The notes under the pieces: generated by a model
Told to the model about the DNA's origin: nothing
Seen by the model: only the letters and a program-made list of their open reading frames with translations
The model's database searches: none
Made by a program: the position numbers and the translations under genes
In this document: piece after piece, positions 8,221-16,581 of the stretch
How positions within the stretch are numbered: position 1 is the stretch's first letter
How the letters are laid out: each line of letters opens with the position of its first letter
Assembly (NCBI GenBank): GCA_903834835.1
Contig: CAILKO010000044.1
Span: 48,236-112,235, forward strand
Length of the DNA: 64,000 bases
Direction: 5' to 3'
Source of the DNA: an uncultured Pseudomonadota bacterium
Lineage (GTDB): Bacteria; Pseudomonadota; Gammaproteobacteria; Burkholderiales; SG8-39

Positions 8221-9288
8221 CTACTGAATGCCGTAGAGCCTTGCGGGATTGTCTTCGAGCATCTTGCGCACGACGGTCTTGCCGAGATCACCGGATTCGC
8301 CGCGTTTCTTGATCTTGTCGAGCGCGTTGATCTCGGCAGTCATGTCGGCATGGGTATAGTCCGAGCCGATCACGAGACAGTCTTCGAGACCCAGTTTCAG
8401 CAGATAGGGAATGTCCTCGTGCGTCTGGCAGGCCACGTAGAAACGCGATTCGCGGAACAGGTCGTCGCTGAACTTGAAAGTCGAAAACCAGGCCATGCGC
8501 TCGTGGCGCGACTTCAGCTCGGACATCACATACGGCACCCACATTGCACCGGCCTCGATGAAACCGATGCGCAGGTCCGGAAAGCGCGTGGGGGTGTTCT
8601 TCATGACGAGCTGGTTGCAGGCATCAAGCAGCGGCAGGGTCTTGAACCAGAACCCGTTCGCCACCGGCAGGATGTCGCTTACGTTTGGATCGCCTGAGCC
8701 GAGGTGCATGCAGACTGCAAGGTTGGCGTCGCTCGCTGCCTTGTAAAGCGGATCGAAGTACTCGTCGCCCGCCTGGCGCAGGCCGGCCTCGATGCCGCGT
8801 TTGAAGAGGCCGCAGGCGCCGTTGTCGCGCGCAAACTTGATCTCCGCGAGCGTGGCGTTCATGTCCAGCGTCGGCAGCACCGCGAGCCAGCGTATGCGCC
8901 CCTTCGCCTCCTTGCACTTGTCAGCGAGCCAGCGGTTGTAGGACCGGCAGAGCGCGGCCTCGACTTCCGGCTTGCCGCTCGGCTGCGAGAGAAAGAGCGT
9001 CGGGTAGAGCGTGTGGACGTCTACCCCGAGTTCGTCCATGTGCTTGATGCGCGCGGACATGCTTTTCAGCTCGCGCGTCTCCTGCGTGGTACCCGTGCGC
9101 TTGTCATCGCGGAACCTGCGCACCACGAGCGCCCCGTCGATCAGCCAGTAGCGGTGGTAGCCGGCCGCGAGCGCCTTGCCCTCCACGCCCTGCACGGTCA
9201 CGGGCATGTATTTCTTCTCGGACTCTGCGAGATAGGCCCAGGTATCCTCGTTCTCGTCTACGTGGGTGTCTGCGTCGATGACTGCCAT
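8221..9288 (-). CDS. Amidohydrolase family 2 protein (ACMSD / resorcylate decarboxylase-like)
   Basis: 355 residues from the ATG preceded by AGGAGGAG; a longer start at 9345 lacks this. The N-terminal motif is DADTHVDE (the H-x-x-E variant seen in this family in place of HxH), followed by MHLGSGD and DCLVIGSDYTHAD, which supply the usual His and Asp metal ligands. The family includes non-oxidative decarboxylases and hydrolases of aromatic ring-cleavage products. With the VOC and alpha/beta hydrolase genes it looks like part of an aromatic or cyclic compound catabolic set. Confidence 0.85.
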   Translation of the reverse strand: MAVIDADTHVDENEDTWAYLAESEKKYMPVTVQGVEGKALAAGYHRYWLIDGALVVRRFRDDKRTGTTQETRELKSMSARIKHMDELGVDVHTLYPTLFLSQPSGKPEVEAALCRSYNRWLADKCKEAKGRIRWLAVLPTLDMNATLAEIKFARDNGACGLFKRGIEAGLRQAGDEYFDPLYKAASDANLAVCMHLGSGDPNVSDILPVANGFWFKTLPLLDACNQLVMKNTPTRFPDLRIGFIEAGAMWVPYVMSELKSRHERMAWFSTFKFSDDLFRESRFYVACQTHEDIPYLLKLGLEDCLVIGSDYTHADMTAEINALDKIKKRGESGDLGKTVVRKMLEDNPARLYGIQ

Positions 9289-9388
9289 GGCTCCTCCTGC
9301 GACGTTTGCGTGTATGCCAACCCGTGGCAGATTAGCCCCGGGCACACCCCGCGTCGAGCGCGATTTCGCATCCCGGCCGTCTGTGCAC

Positions 9389-10378
9389 TCAGCCGCCGGG
9401 CGCCTTGCGCGTACGCTCGAGCACGGTCATCGCGGTGGCGACAGCACCCGAGATGTCGGCGGCATTTGCGGGAACAATCAGCGTATTCGAGCTGCGCGCC
9501 AGATTGGCGAAAGCCGCGATGTATTCCTGCGCCACCTTCAGGTTGGCAGCATCCATCCCGCCCGTATCGGAAATCGCCGCGCCAACGGCCCTCACTGCGG
9601 CCGCATTCGCCTCTGCGATCATGCGCAGCGCGCTCGCTTCACCCTCGGCGCGGTTCATCGCGGCCTGCTTCTCGCCCTCGGATTCGAGGACAGCCGCCTG
9701 ACGCTTGCCGTCAGCGATATTGATTTCCTGCTGGCGTTCGCCCTCGGATTTCGCGATCAGCGCGCGTTTCTCGCGCTCGGCGGTAATCTGCTGCTGCATC
9801 GAACGCAGGATGGACTCCGGGGGCGTCAGGCTCTTGATCTCATAGCGCAGCACCTTGATGCCCCAGTTGCGCCCGGCTTCGTCGAGTGATGCGACGATCT
9901 GGCGGTTGATCTCGTCGCGCGATTCGAAGGTCTTGTCCAGCTCCATCTTGCCGATCTCCGAGCGCAGTGTCGTCTGGGCAAGCTGCGAGATCGCGGCAAT
10001 GTAATTGGACGAGCCATAGGATGCGAGCCGCGCATCAGTGACCTGGTAATACAGGATGCCGTCCACGCCGAGCTGGGTGTTGTCCCGGGTGATGCAGACC
10101 TGCTCGGGTACATCAAGCGGCACCTCCTTCAGCGAATGCGTATAGGCGATGCGATCGAGAAAGGGGATGATGAGATTCAGTCCTGGCTCAAGCACGCGGT
10201 AAAAGCGCCCCAACCGCTCGACCACCACGGCGTACTGCTGGGGCACGATGCGTATGCCTTCCGCCGCAAACGCGACGATCAGCGCGAGCAGCAGCACCAG
10301 AAACCAGTACCCTTGCGTCGCGGGAATCATGTAGGAGGCGATCGATACCGCAATCGCAATCAGCAGTTTGACGATCAT
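9389..10378 (-). CDS. qmcA: SPFH/Band 7 (stomatin-like, QmcA) membrane protein
   Basis: 329 residues. One N-terminal hydrophobic segment (about 1-40) is followed by the prohibitin-homology domain beginning GIRIVPQQYAVVVERLGRF and by a long charged, Ala/Glu-rich coiled coil (EREKRALIAKSEGERQQEINIADGK shortened here by memory of pattern only). These proteins form membrane microdomain scaffolds. GAGAGGAA precedes the chosen ATG; the longer open frame upstream is a shadow of the NfeD gene. It lies directly after the NfeD partner, the classic pairing. Confidence 0.92.
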   Translation of the reverse strand: MIVKLLIAIAVSIASYMIPATQGYWFLVLLLALIVAFAAEGIRIVPQQYAVVVERLGRFYRVLEPGLNLIIPFLDRIAYTHSLKEVPLDVPEQVCITRDNTQLGVDGILYYQVTDARLASYGSSNYIAAISQLAQTTLRSEIGKMELDKTFESRDEINRQIVASLDEAGRNWGIKVLRYEIKSLTPPESILRSMQQQITAEREKRALIAKSEGERQQEINIADGKRQAAVLESEGEKQAAMNRAEGEASALRMIAEANAAAVRAVGAAISDTGGMDAANLKVAQEYIAAFANLARSSNTLIVPANAADISGAVATAMTVLERTRKAPGG

Positions 10379-10422
10379 TCGTGCGTTCCTCTCGTGGTGC
10401 CGACGGCCGAAAATCGGCCTGG

Positions 10423-10848
10423 TCAGACAGGTAAGCGGGTGCTGACTTCCAGCGTGTTCCCTGTGGTGGCGCGCACGTAGACCGTGGCACCCGGATTGAC
10501 GTTTTCCTCGGGTCCGAGACGCGCCTCCCAGCTCGCACCCCGGTAGCGCACCCTCGCACGCCCGGCGGGGCGGTCGACCCATTGCTCGAAACTCGCAGGC
10601 TGGCCCGCGTCGATGGAAGTCATCTGCTGCGCCGAATTCCGGACGCGATACAGATGGACGCCGTAGGCCCCCACGGCGCCGAGCACGCTCGCGACGATGC
10701 ACTGCAGCACCAATCCCTGGCCCGACCAGGCTGCGACCGCCGCACCGAACGCACCGACCGCGAGTACGAGGAGGTAGAAGGTGCCGCTCAGCATCTCGAC
10801 GATGACGAGCACGAGCCCGCCGATCGCCCAGGCTAGCGCCGGATCCAT
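10423..10848 (-). CDS. NfeD-like membrane protein (NfeD1b type)
   Basis: 141 residues with a cluster of hydrophobic segments (residues 5-75) and a C-terminal OB-fold-like domain (GRARVRYRGASWEAR ... VYVRATTGNTLEV). The short NfeD form is almost always encoded beside a stomatin-like protein, as here, and assists its membrane complex. The start chosen is MDPALAW, with a GGG-rich ribosome binding site; a start 10 codons upstream is also open. It is 44 bp upstream of the SPFH gene on the same strand. Confidence 0.88.
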   Translation of the reverse strand: MDPALAWAIGGLVLVIVEMLSGTFYLLVLAVGAFGAAVAAWSGQGLVLQCIVASVLGAVGAYGVHLYRVRNSAQQMTSIDAGQPASFEQWVDRPAGRARVRYRGASWEARLGPEENVNPGATVYVRATTGNTLEVSTRLPV

Positions 10849-10890
10849 GCGCCGCCCTTTTCCGCTGCCGGCAAGCAAGTCGACATTCGA

Positions 10891-12012
10891 TTATTCCTTG
10901 GGCTTTACGATTTCGATCTTCGCAGCGCGGGCGAGTTCCCGGTGTATGCGTGCGACCCGTTCGATCTCGCCACGTGCCGGGAAGCGCTCGTAGAAGCCCT
11001 CGTCCCTGAACTGCTTCAGCATCTCCTTCCAGGGTGCGAGCCGCGCCTGCCAGCGCTCCGCGCGCCCCTGCTCGGGATCCGCGTCCTCGCGCGCGAGGTC
11101 AGCGCAGACGCGCACGAGCGCTTTCAGCGTGACGGCCTTGGTCACCATATAGCCGTCCTTCCCCCATGCATCGCGCAGCACTTCCCGCGTGGCGACCAGG
11201 AAGTCGCGGACGATCGCATAGTGGCGGGGCACCTCCTTGCTGCTGCCTCCGGCGAGCTGGATACTGCGCCAGTGGCCGCGTACCCAGCGGTGCAGTTCGT
11301 TGAACAGTTCCGCCTGCAGGATCCATTTTTCTCGCAGCGCCCGCGTGCCGAGACGGTTGATCCGGTAGCGCAGCGGACTGTCGTTTTCGCCATACAACCG
11401 CTCCACAAGCCGCGCCGCAAACTTGCGGTCCGGCGCGGCAAAGGACACCCGGTCGTAGAGATCCACGAGGTGGCTCTTGTTGATGCGGGTCGGCGTGGAG
11501 TTGATGATCACGAACATCTCGGTCGCGAAATCCTCGCTGCGGCCGTCGAAGATGATGCAGGGCACGTTGATCGTGCTCGCTTCATGCGGGCGATCCTTCA
11601 GATAGAAATGCAGCGCCGCAAGACGATGCTGGCCGTCGATGATCAGAAACTTGGAAGATGGCTCCGATACGGTGCCGATTCCGCCCTCGCCCGAGGAGCG
11701 AAAATTCAGGCGCTCATTGGTAAAGAGCAGGACCGTGCCGGGAATAGGCGGTTGCGCGACCGCCGTTTCGTAGAAATTTCGCAGCTGCTTCACCTTGCCG
11801 TGCGACATGGTCCGCTGGAAGGCCTGATCCGCCCGTTCGATGCGCGAAATGAACTGACCGACATCGTCGTTCAGCGGCATCTTGTCCGGGTTGATCTGTT
11901 CCCCGTCGCCATAGAAACGGCTGATGAAACGGACCTTGCTGATCAACTCGCGGGCCGGGTAGCTCACGAAGTAAAAGATGCCGTCTTTTTGTCTTATTTG
12001 CGTTGCGTGCAT
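10891..12012 (-). CDS. Stand-alone DGQHR domain protein (DndB-like)
   Basis: 373 residues from the ATG 6 nt after GGGGGAG; another ATG two codons upstream abuts that motif. The family-defining DGQHR occurs in LIIDGQHRLAALHFY, followed by INSTPTRINKSHLVDLY. The DGQHR group includes DndB, the regulator of DNA phosphorothioation, and proteins in deazaguanine DNA-modification islands. No dndA/C/D/E or other modification gene is next to it; neighbours are nfeD and a thioredoxin-like gene. The first codons are AT-rich with rare ATA and AGA codons, unlike the surroundings, which hints at acquisition. Function unknown. Confidence 0.85.
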   Translation of the reverse strand: MHATQIRQKDGIFYFVSYPARELISKVRFISRFYGDGEQINPDKMPLNDDVGQFISRIERADQAFQRTMSHGKVKQLRNFYETAVAQPPIPGTVLLFTNERLNFRSSGEGGIGTVSEPSSKFLIIDGQHRLAALHFYLKDRPHEASTINVPCIIFDGRSEDFATEMFVIINSTPTRINKSHLVDLYDRVSFAAPDRKFAARLVERLYGENDSPLRYRINRLGTRALREKWILQAELFNELHRWVRGHWRSIQLAGGSSKEVPRHYAIVRDFLVATREVLRDAWGKDGYMVTKAVTLKALVRVCADLAREDADPEQGRAERWQARLAPWKEMLKQFRDEGFYERFPARGEIERVARIHRELARAAKIEIVKPKE

Positions 12013-12163
12013 TGCCATCTCCCCCGATTGATCCCTTTTTAGCTGGAACTTCCGTTGCCGGAACCTCTCGCCTCGAAATCACACCTGGCGCCGGAACCGC
12101 GCCGCCCGCTACGCCCGGCCGGAGCCGGGACGACAGGACTATAACCGAGCAATGCCCGGCCGG

Positions 12164-12988
12164 CTAAGGCCGGATCGAGCCCGGACGGCCCGACCCGGCC
12201 CGCATCGGGCATACCGGGACGGCCACGGCATCGGACACGACTCGCGTGGCGGGCTCCTGCGCGAAGGCAAGCACGCTCTGCCCGGAGCCCCCCGCTCCAG
12301 CGCGAAGGTCCACCTCCAGCCGGGCGCCGGGCCCGGGACGGAGCGGGCCCTGCCAGGCATCGAGTTCATGAATGAAGCCGCCGCCCCCGAGAGATCGCGT
12401 GCGCGCCAAACCGACGAAGAATTCCATTCCAGCGGCTCCGGACCCCGCACCCCCGGCGGCTTCCACGCCGACTCGCAAGGTTCGCGGCAGTGTGGTCTCA
12501 AGCGATCCTGACACGATTTCGAGCTTCAGCCCCGGAGCACGCCCGGTGTTCGCCACCGACTCGGCGGCAACCCGCCGCTCGAGCGCCTGCTCGCCGGTTC
12601 CGCCAGCGGGCACTTCAGACCCCTGCAGCAGCAGGTTCGGGCGCTTCGGCGCGACGGGAAAGCCGAGACGTGCGCGCCGGTGCTCCCGGATGGCGCGTTG
12701 CCGCCGGGCATAGGCCGCGTCCTCGCCGGTTTCAAGGGGCAGGTCCGATATCAGCACAGCGATCAACCCGGGCTGCAGACGCGCAATGGACTCCAGTCTG
12801 CGCACGGCGTCGGCGCAGTCAGGGCATCCCTCGGCCACATAGAGCTCCGCCAGTATCGCTCGCCCGCGGGTGGCTGCAATCGAGCAGTCGGCCGCCGGTA
12901 CCGATTCGGCCCCGTATGCAAGCTGACTGCCAGGCAATGCCGCCAGGGCGGCGGCGCAGGCGAACACCGCAGCCCGGCGGGAAACCAC
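12164..12988 (-). CDS. Exported thioredoxin-like protein, DUF1223-like
   Basis: 274 residues with an N-terminal signal peptide (RRAAVFACAAALAALPGSQLAYG). After it comes AILAELYVAEGCPDCADAVRRLESI, a thioredoxin-like strand and CxxC reminiscent of DUF1223, where the usual motif is ELFTSQGCSSCPPAD. The C-terminal half is rich in Gly/Ala/Arg and low in recognisable motifs. Its start is 2 bp beyond the end of glrR, so it is the last gene of that operon. A periplasmic redox role is inference. Confidence 0.6.
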   Translation of the reverse strand: MVSRRAAVFACAAALAALPGSQLAYGAESVPAADCSIAATRGRAILAELYVAEGCPDCADAVRRLESIARLQPGLIAVLISDLPLETGEDAAYARRQRAIREHRRARLGFPVAPKRPNLLLQGSEVPAGGTGEQALERRVAAESVANTGRAPGLKLEIVSGSLETTLPRTLRVGVEAAGGAGSGAAGMEFFVGLARTRSLGGGGFIHELDAWQGPLRPGPGARLEVDLRAGAGGSGQSVLAFAQEPATRVVSDAVAVPVCPMRAGSGRPGSIRP

Positions 12989-12989
12989 G

Positions 12990-14345
12990 CTAGGCGGGGA
13001 GCGTCATGCGCTTGAACCGGCCCGGCTCGAGCGCATGCCGGTCGAGCAGGCGGTAGAACTCGGTCCTGTTTCGCCCGGCGAGACGCGCAGCCCGGGTGAC
13101 GTTGCCACTCGTGATCTTGAGTATCTTCACCAGATAGTCACGCTCGAAGGCCCGGCGCTCCTGATCGAGCGGCAGCAGACGGTCCGGACCCGATTCAAGC
13201 GCCTGGCGCACCAGGGATTCCGGTATCACGGGCGTCGCGGCAAGCGCTACCGCCTGCTCGACAATGTTGCGTAACTGGCGCACATTGCCCGTCCACTGGC
13301 CGGCCACCAGCGCATCCACGGCTTCTCGAGAGAACACCAGCGCGCCTCGCCCGTAGCGTTTGGCCAGACGCCCGAGCAAGTGCGTGGCGAGCAGCGGGAT
13401 GTCCTCGCGGCGCTCCGCAAGTGTCGGCGTCGAAAGCCGAACCACGTTCAGGCGATAGTAAAGATCCTCGCGAAAGGCTCCGGAGGCAATCCGCTCTTCC
13501 ATGAGCCGATGGGTTGCCGAAATGATCCGCACATCGAACTCGACGGACCGGCTTGCGCCCACCGGGCGCACCACACGTTCCTCGATCGCACGCAGCAGCT
13601 TCACCTGCAGGGCTACAGGCATGTCACCGATCTCATCCAGGAACAAGGTGCCGCCGTCCGCCGCGAGGAAAAGCCCTTGGCGATCCTGGACCGCGCCCGT
13701 AAAGGCGCCGCGGCGGTGCCCGAAAAGCTCCGATTCCAGCAAGCCCTCGGGTATCGCGCTGCAGTTCACCGCAACGAACGCAGCGTTCGCGCGCGGGCTG
13801 GCCCGGTGAATCGCACGGGCCAGCAACTCCTTGCCGGTCCCGCTCGCACCCTGGATGAAGACGCTCGCATCCGAGACCGCGACGCGCTTCGCCTGCTCGA
13901 GCAGGCTGTCCATCGCTGGAGACCGCGTGAGTATCTCGGCACGCCAGTCCTCCGCGGCGCGATCGGGCGAGGCCGAAAGCTTCAGCGCCTCAGCTATGGT
14001 GTCCAGCAGCACTGCGGGCTCGAAGGGCTTGGTAAGAAACCCGAATACACCGCGTCGCGTCGCCGCGACCGCCTCGGGTATCGTGCCGTGCGCCGTAAGG
14101 ATAACGACCGGCAGAGTTGGCGCTCGGGCATGGATCGCATCGAACAGAACGAGTCCATCCATGCCTGCCATGCGCAGATCGGTGATCACGAGATCCGGCC
14201 GGTCTAGCGCAATGCTGGAGAGCGCCTGCTCGGCGGATTCCGCCTGAGCAACCGTATGGCCCGCGGCCTCGATGCGAATCGCGATCAGCCTGAGCAGATC
14301 GCGATCATCATCCACCACCAGTAGCTTCCTTGCAGCGATGTTCAT
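12990..14345 (-). CDS. glrR: Sigma54-dependent response regulator (GlrR/QseF type)
   Basis: 451 residues. Receiver domain 1-120 with phospho-acceptor Asp56 (VITDLRMAG); AAA+ domain with Walker A GASGTGKE at 166-173 and the sigma54-contact loop GAFTGA at 213-218; C-terminal Fis-type helix-turn-helix (GNVTRAARLAGRNRTEFYRLL). AGGAGC lies before the ATG at 14345; the longer open frame is a shadow of the kinase gene. Activated by the kinase encoded just upstream, it drives sigma54 promoters linked to envelope stress. The GlrR ending LDRHALEP supports this subtype. Confidence 0.9.
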   Translation of the reverse strand: MNIAARKLLVVDDDRDLLRLIAIRIEAAGHTVAQAESAEQALSSIALDRPDLVITDLRMAGMDGLVLFDAIHARAPTLPVVILTAHGTIPEAVAATRRGVFGFLTKPFEPAVLLDTIAEALKLSASPDRAAEDWRAEILTRSPAMDSLLEQAKRVAVSDASVFIQGASGTGKELLARAIHRASPRANAAFVAVNCSAIPEGLLESELFGHRRGAFTGAVQDRQGLFLAADGGTLFLDEIGDMPVALQVKLLRAIEERVVRPVGASRSVEFDVRIISATHRLMEERIASGAFREDLYYRLNVVRLSTPTLAERREDIPLLATHLLGRLAKRYGRGALVFSREAVDALVAGQWTGNVRQLRNIVEQAVALAATPVIPESLVRQALESGPDRLLPLDQERRAFERDYLVKILKITSGNVTRAARLAGRNRTEFYRLLDRHALEPGRFKRMTLPA

Positions 14346-14365
14346 TTTCAGCTCCTGTTGCAGAT

Positions 14366-15886
14366 TCAGCAGGCCTGCGCCGCCTCGGCGCGCCCCGCCA
14401 GAATGCGATGATCGGGTCCGTGCGTCGGCCCGACCCCTTGGATGAGTGGCAGCAGCACGCGTATGCGCGCACCACCGGCATCCTCCACGATGCCTACGCG
14501 CCCGCCGTGCGCCTCGGCATACTCCCGGACAACTGCAAGTCCGAGCCCGGTGCCCTGGACGCGCGCGTGCTGGCGAAGGCTGCCGCGGAAAAATGAATCG
14601 AAAATAAGTGCGCGATCCTTTGCCGCGATTCCCGGACCGCTGTCGCGCACCTCGATCGCCGCAAAACCCTCGTCGCGTTTGGCGAGGACCTCGATCCGCC
14701 CGCCGCGCGGCGCAAACTTGAGCGCATTCCCCACCAGGTTGTCGATGATCGACCCGAGCTTCTCGCGGTCGGCATTCAGGACAATTTCGTCCAGATCGCA
14801 CACCATGCTCAGGCCCCGTGCGCCCGCCACCAGGCGGTGCGTGCCGATGCGCGCGCGCACCAGCGCCGCAAGATCCAGCGGCTGCAGTCGGAGGTCTGCC
14901 GCAGCACGCAGCGCGCGCTGGTGTTCGAGCAGCTCCTCGATCATGCGCTGAAGCCGGAGGCTGTTGTCGCGCAGGATCGAAACCACCTCGGCCTGCCTGG
15001 CCGAGAGCGGGCCGGCGCTGCCGTCGGCCAGCAGTTCCGAGCCTTCCCGCAACGCAGTCAGCGGTGTTTTCAGCTCGTGCGAAAGATGACGCAGAAAGCG
15101 GTTCTTCTCGGCGCCCAGCTCATTCAGGCGCATGCGCAGCCAGTCAAGCCGCTCGCCGATGGATTCGAGATCGCGCGGCCCGCTCACATGTATCGCCCGA
15201 GACAGATCGGCGTCACCCAGGCGTTCGATCGCCGCCTTCAGCTCCGCGATCGGGCGCGCCACGCGCCGCGCCATGGCAAGAATGATGACGAGCGAGAGCA
15301 CCACGCCCAGCGCCACCATCAACACAAGGCGCCCTTGCACCAGTTCGGCGCTCGCCTGCAGACGCTCCACCTCGCGTTCGACAACCAGGAAGCTGATCGC
15401 AAGAACCGCAGCAGCCCGCTCTGAAACTCTTGCAGCCAGTTCGCCCACAGCGCGCCGGTCGAGTTCCGCGCGCGCCGGTGACGAAATCATTTCGTGCAGC
15501 GCCATCTCCTGCTCGATCACGCGCGTCAACCCTGCCTGCTGCTCGCCCTCCAGCGGGAGTCTCGCGAGCTCGGCCGCAACCCCGATGAAAGCACCATGAA
15601 CCCGCTCAAAATCCGCCAGCTGCTCGTCCGTCCCCGCGACAAGTATCTGCTGGCTCAGACGCTCGAGCTGGCTGGTCCGATTGACGAGCGAACGGCTGAC
15701 GCGCGCCACCAGCGACGCACTGCTTACCGCGCCGCGTGACTGGTCAATAAGGCGCTGGGTGTTCCAGGCCGAGTAGGCCAGCAGCCCGAGCAACGGCACC
15801 ACGATCAGCGCAACCCCGGTCAGCAACAGCCCGAGGAATGAACGCGGATACGGCACGAGCGGGAAACGAATGTCCGAGGCAGGCAC
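14366..15886 (-). CDS. glrK: Sensor histidine kinase (GlrK/QseE type)
   Basis: 506 residues. Two membrane segments (about 16-40 and 182-205) bracket a periplasmic helical region; HAMP follows, then the HisKA box with the phospho-acceptor His in LSHELKTPLTALREG, and the HATPase domain (NLVGNALKFAP, DSGPGI, GTGLGLAVVREY). It is the cognate kinase of the adjacent sigma54 activator. In enterobacteria an outer-membrane lipoprotein gene (qseG) lies between the two; here only 20 bp separates them, so qseG is missing or elsewhere. Confidence 0.88.
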   Translation of the reverse strand: MPASDIRFPLVPYPRSFLGLLLTGVALIVVPLLGLLAYSAWNTQRLIDQSRGAVSSASLVARVSRSLVNRTSQLERLSQQILVAGTDEQLADFERVHGAFIGVAAELARLPLEGEQQAGLTRVIEQEMALHEMISSPARAELDRRAVGELAARVSERAAAVLAISFLVVEREVERLQASAELVQGRLVLMVALGVVLSLVIILAMARRVARPIAELKAAIERLGDADLSRAIHVSGPRDLESIGERLDWLRMRLNELGAEKNRFLRHLSHELKTPLTALREGSELLADGSAGPLSARQAEVVSILRDNSLRLQRMIEELLEHQRALRAAADLRLQPLDLAALVRARIGTHRLVAGARGLSMVCDLDEIVLNADREKLGSIIDNLVGNALKFAPRGGRIEVLAKRDEGFAAIEVRDSGPGIAAKDRALIFDSFFRGSLRQHARVQGTGLGLAVVREYAEAHGGRVGIVEDAGGARIRVLLPLIQGVGPTHGPDHRILAGRAEAAQAC

Positions 15887-15891
15887 CCGCC

Positions 15892-15897
15892 TATAAT
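15892..15897 (+). promoter_or_regulatory. Candidate -10 element for folA
   Basis: TATAAT, an exact consensus, 31 bp upstream of the folA ATG. I see no convincing -35 box at the right distance (TGTCCG is the nearest candidate). The element overlaps the promoter region of the divergent kinase gene. Confidence 0.4.
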
Positions 15898-15928
15898 GGC
15901 ATGTAAGAAATCGTCAACATGAGGACGA

Positions 15929-16507
15929 ATGTCACATTTACGCGATTTGGACATTCCGGGTGCGCCCGAATCCGCGGATCCGGGCGGTCTCCGGCGCTCG
16001 CGTGGATTCCGGCTAGGCCTGATCGCGGCGGTCGCCGCCAATCGCGTGATCGGGATCGATGGGCGCCTTCCATGGAGGCTCCCGGAGGATCTGAAACATT
16101 TCAAGGCGCTCACGCTCGGCCACCCGATCATCATGGGACGACTGACCTGGGAATCGATCGGGCGGCCGCTTCCGGGACGTAGCAACATCGTGGTGAGCCG
16201 CCAGCACGACTATCGCGCGCCCGGTGCGCAGGTTGCAGACAGCCTGGCAGCCGCTTACGCCTGCTGTGCCGCGGCAGAAAAGGTATTCGTGATTGGCGGA
16301 GCAGATCTCTATCGCGCCGCGCTTCCGGAGGCGGACGTGCTGGAGCTCACGGAGATCCAGCACGAATTCGCGGGCGACGTGCGGTTTCCGGATTTTGACC
16401 GCAGCCTGTGGCGCGAGGTGCGGCGCGAAGACCACAGAACTGACGACGGAATGGGCTTCGCGTTCGTCCGCTACGAGCGGATTGCAAGCACCGGAACTCC
16501 CGCCTGA
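15929..16507 (+). CDS. folA: Dihydrofolate reductase
   Basis: 192 residues. The DHFR core begins LGLIAAVAANRVIGIDGRLPWRLPEDLKHFKALTLGHPIIMGR, with the WRLPEDL acidic residue for folate protonation, and VFVIGGADLYRAAL later. It reduces dihydrofolate to tetrahydrofolate with NADPH. The reading frame carries about 28 extra N-terminal residues; GAGGAC precedes the ATG at 15929, and I see no in-frame start closer to the core. The extension is Gly/Pro/Arg-rich and may be untranslated if a non-standard start is used. Confidence 0.92.
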   Translation: MSHLRDLDIPGAPESADPGGLRRSRGFRLGLIAAVAANRVIGIDGRLPWRLPEDLKHFKALTLGHPIIMGRLTWESIGRPLPGRSNIVVSRQHDYRAPGAQVADSLAAAYACCAAAEKVFVIGGADLYRAALPEADVLELTEIQHEFAGDVRFPDFDRSLWREVRREDHRTDDGMGFAFVRYERIASTGTPA

Positions 16508-16514
16508 GCGAAAA

Positions 16515-16537
16515 AAGGGCGGACTAGGTCCGCCCTT
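16515..16537. terminator. Bidirectional intrinsic terminator between folA and ornithine decarboxylase
   Basis: A perfect 10-bp stem (AAGGGCGGAC / GTCCGCCCTT) with a 3-nt loop. An A6 run on its left (16511-16516) gives a U-tract for minus-strand transcription, making it a strong terminator for the decarboxylase gene. On the plus strand it serves folA, 8 bp after its stop, with a weaker tail (CTTCTG). Confidence 0.85.
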
Positions 16538-16581
16538 CTGGTCATCAACTGGCCCGGCCCGTGTGAGAACACGGGAGTGCT

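Noticed and set aside
14346..14801. 5' extension of the sigma54 regulator to 603 residues
   Set aside because: The extension is an out-of-frame reading of the kinase gene; the ATG at 14345 has a good ribosome binding site and begins a receiver domain.
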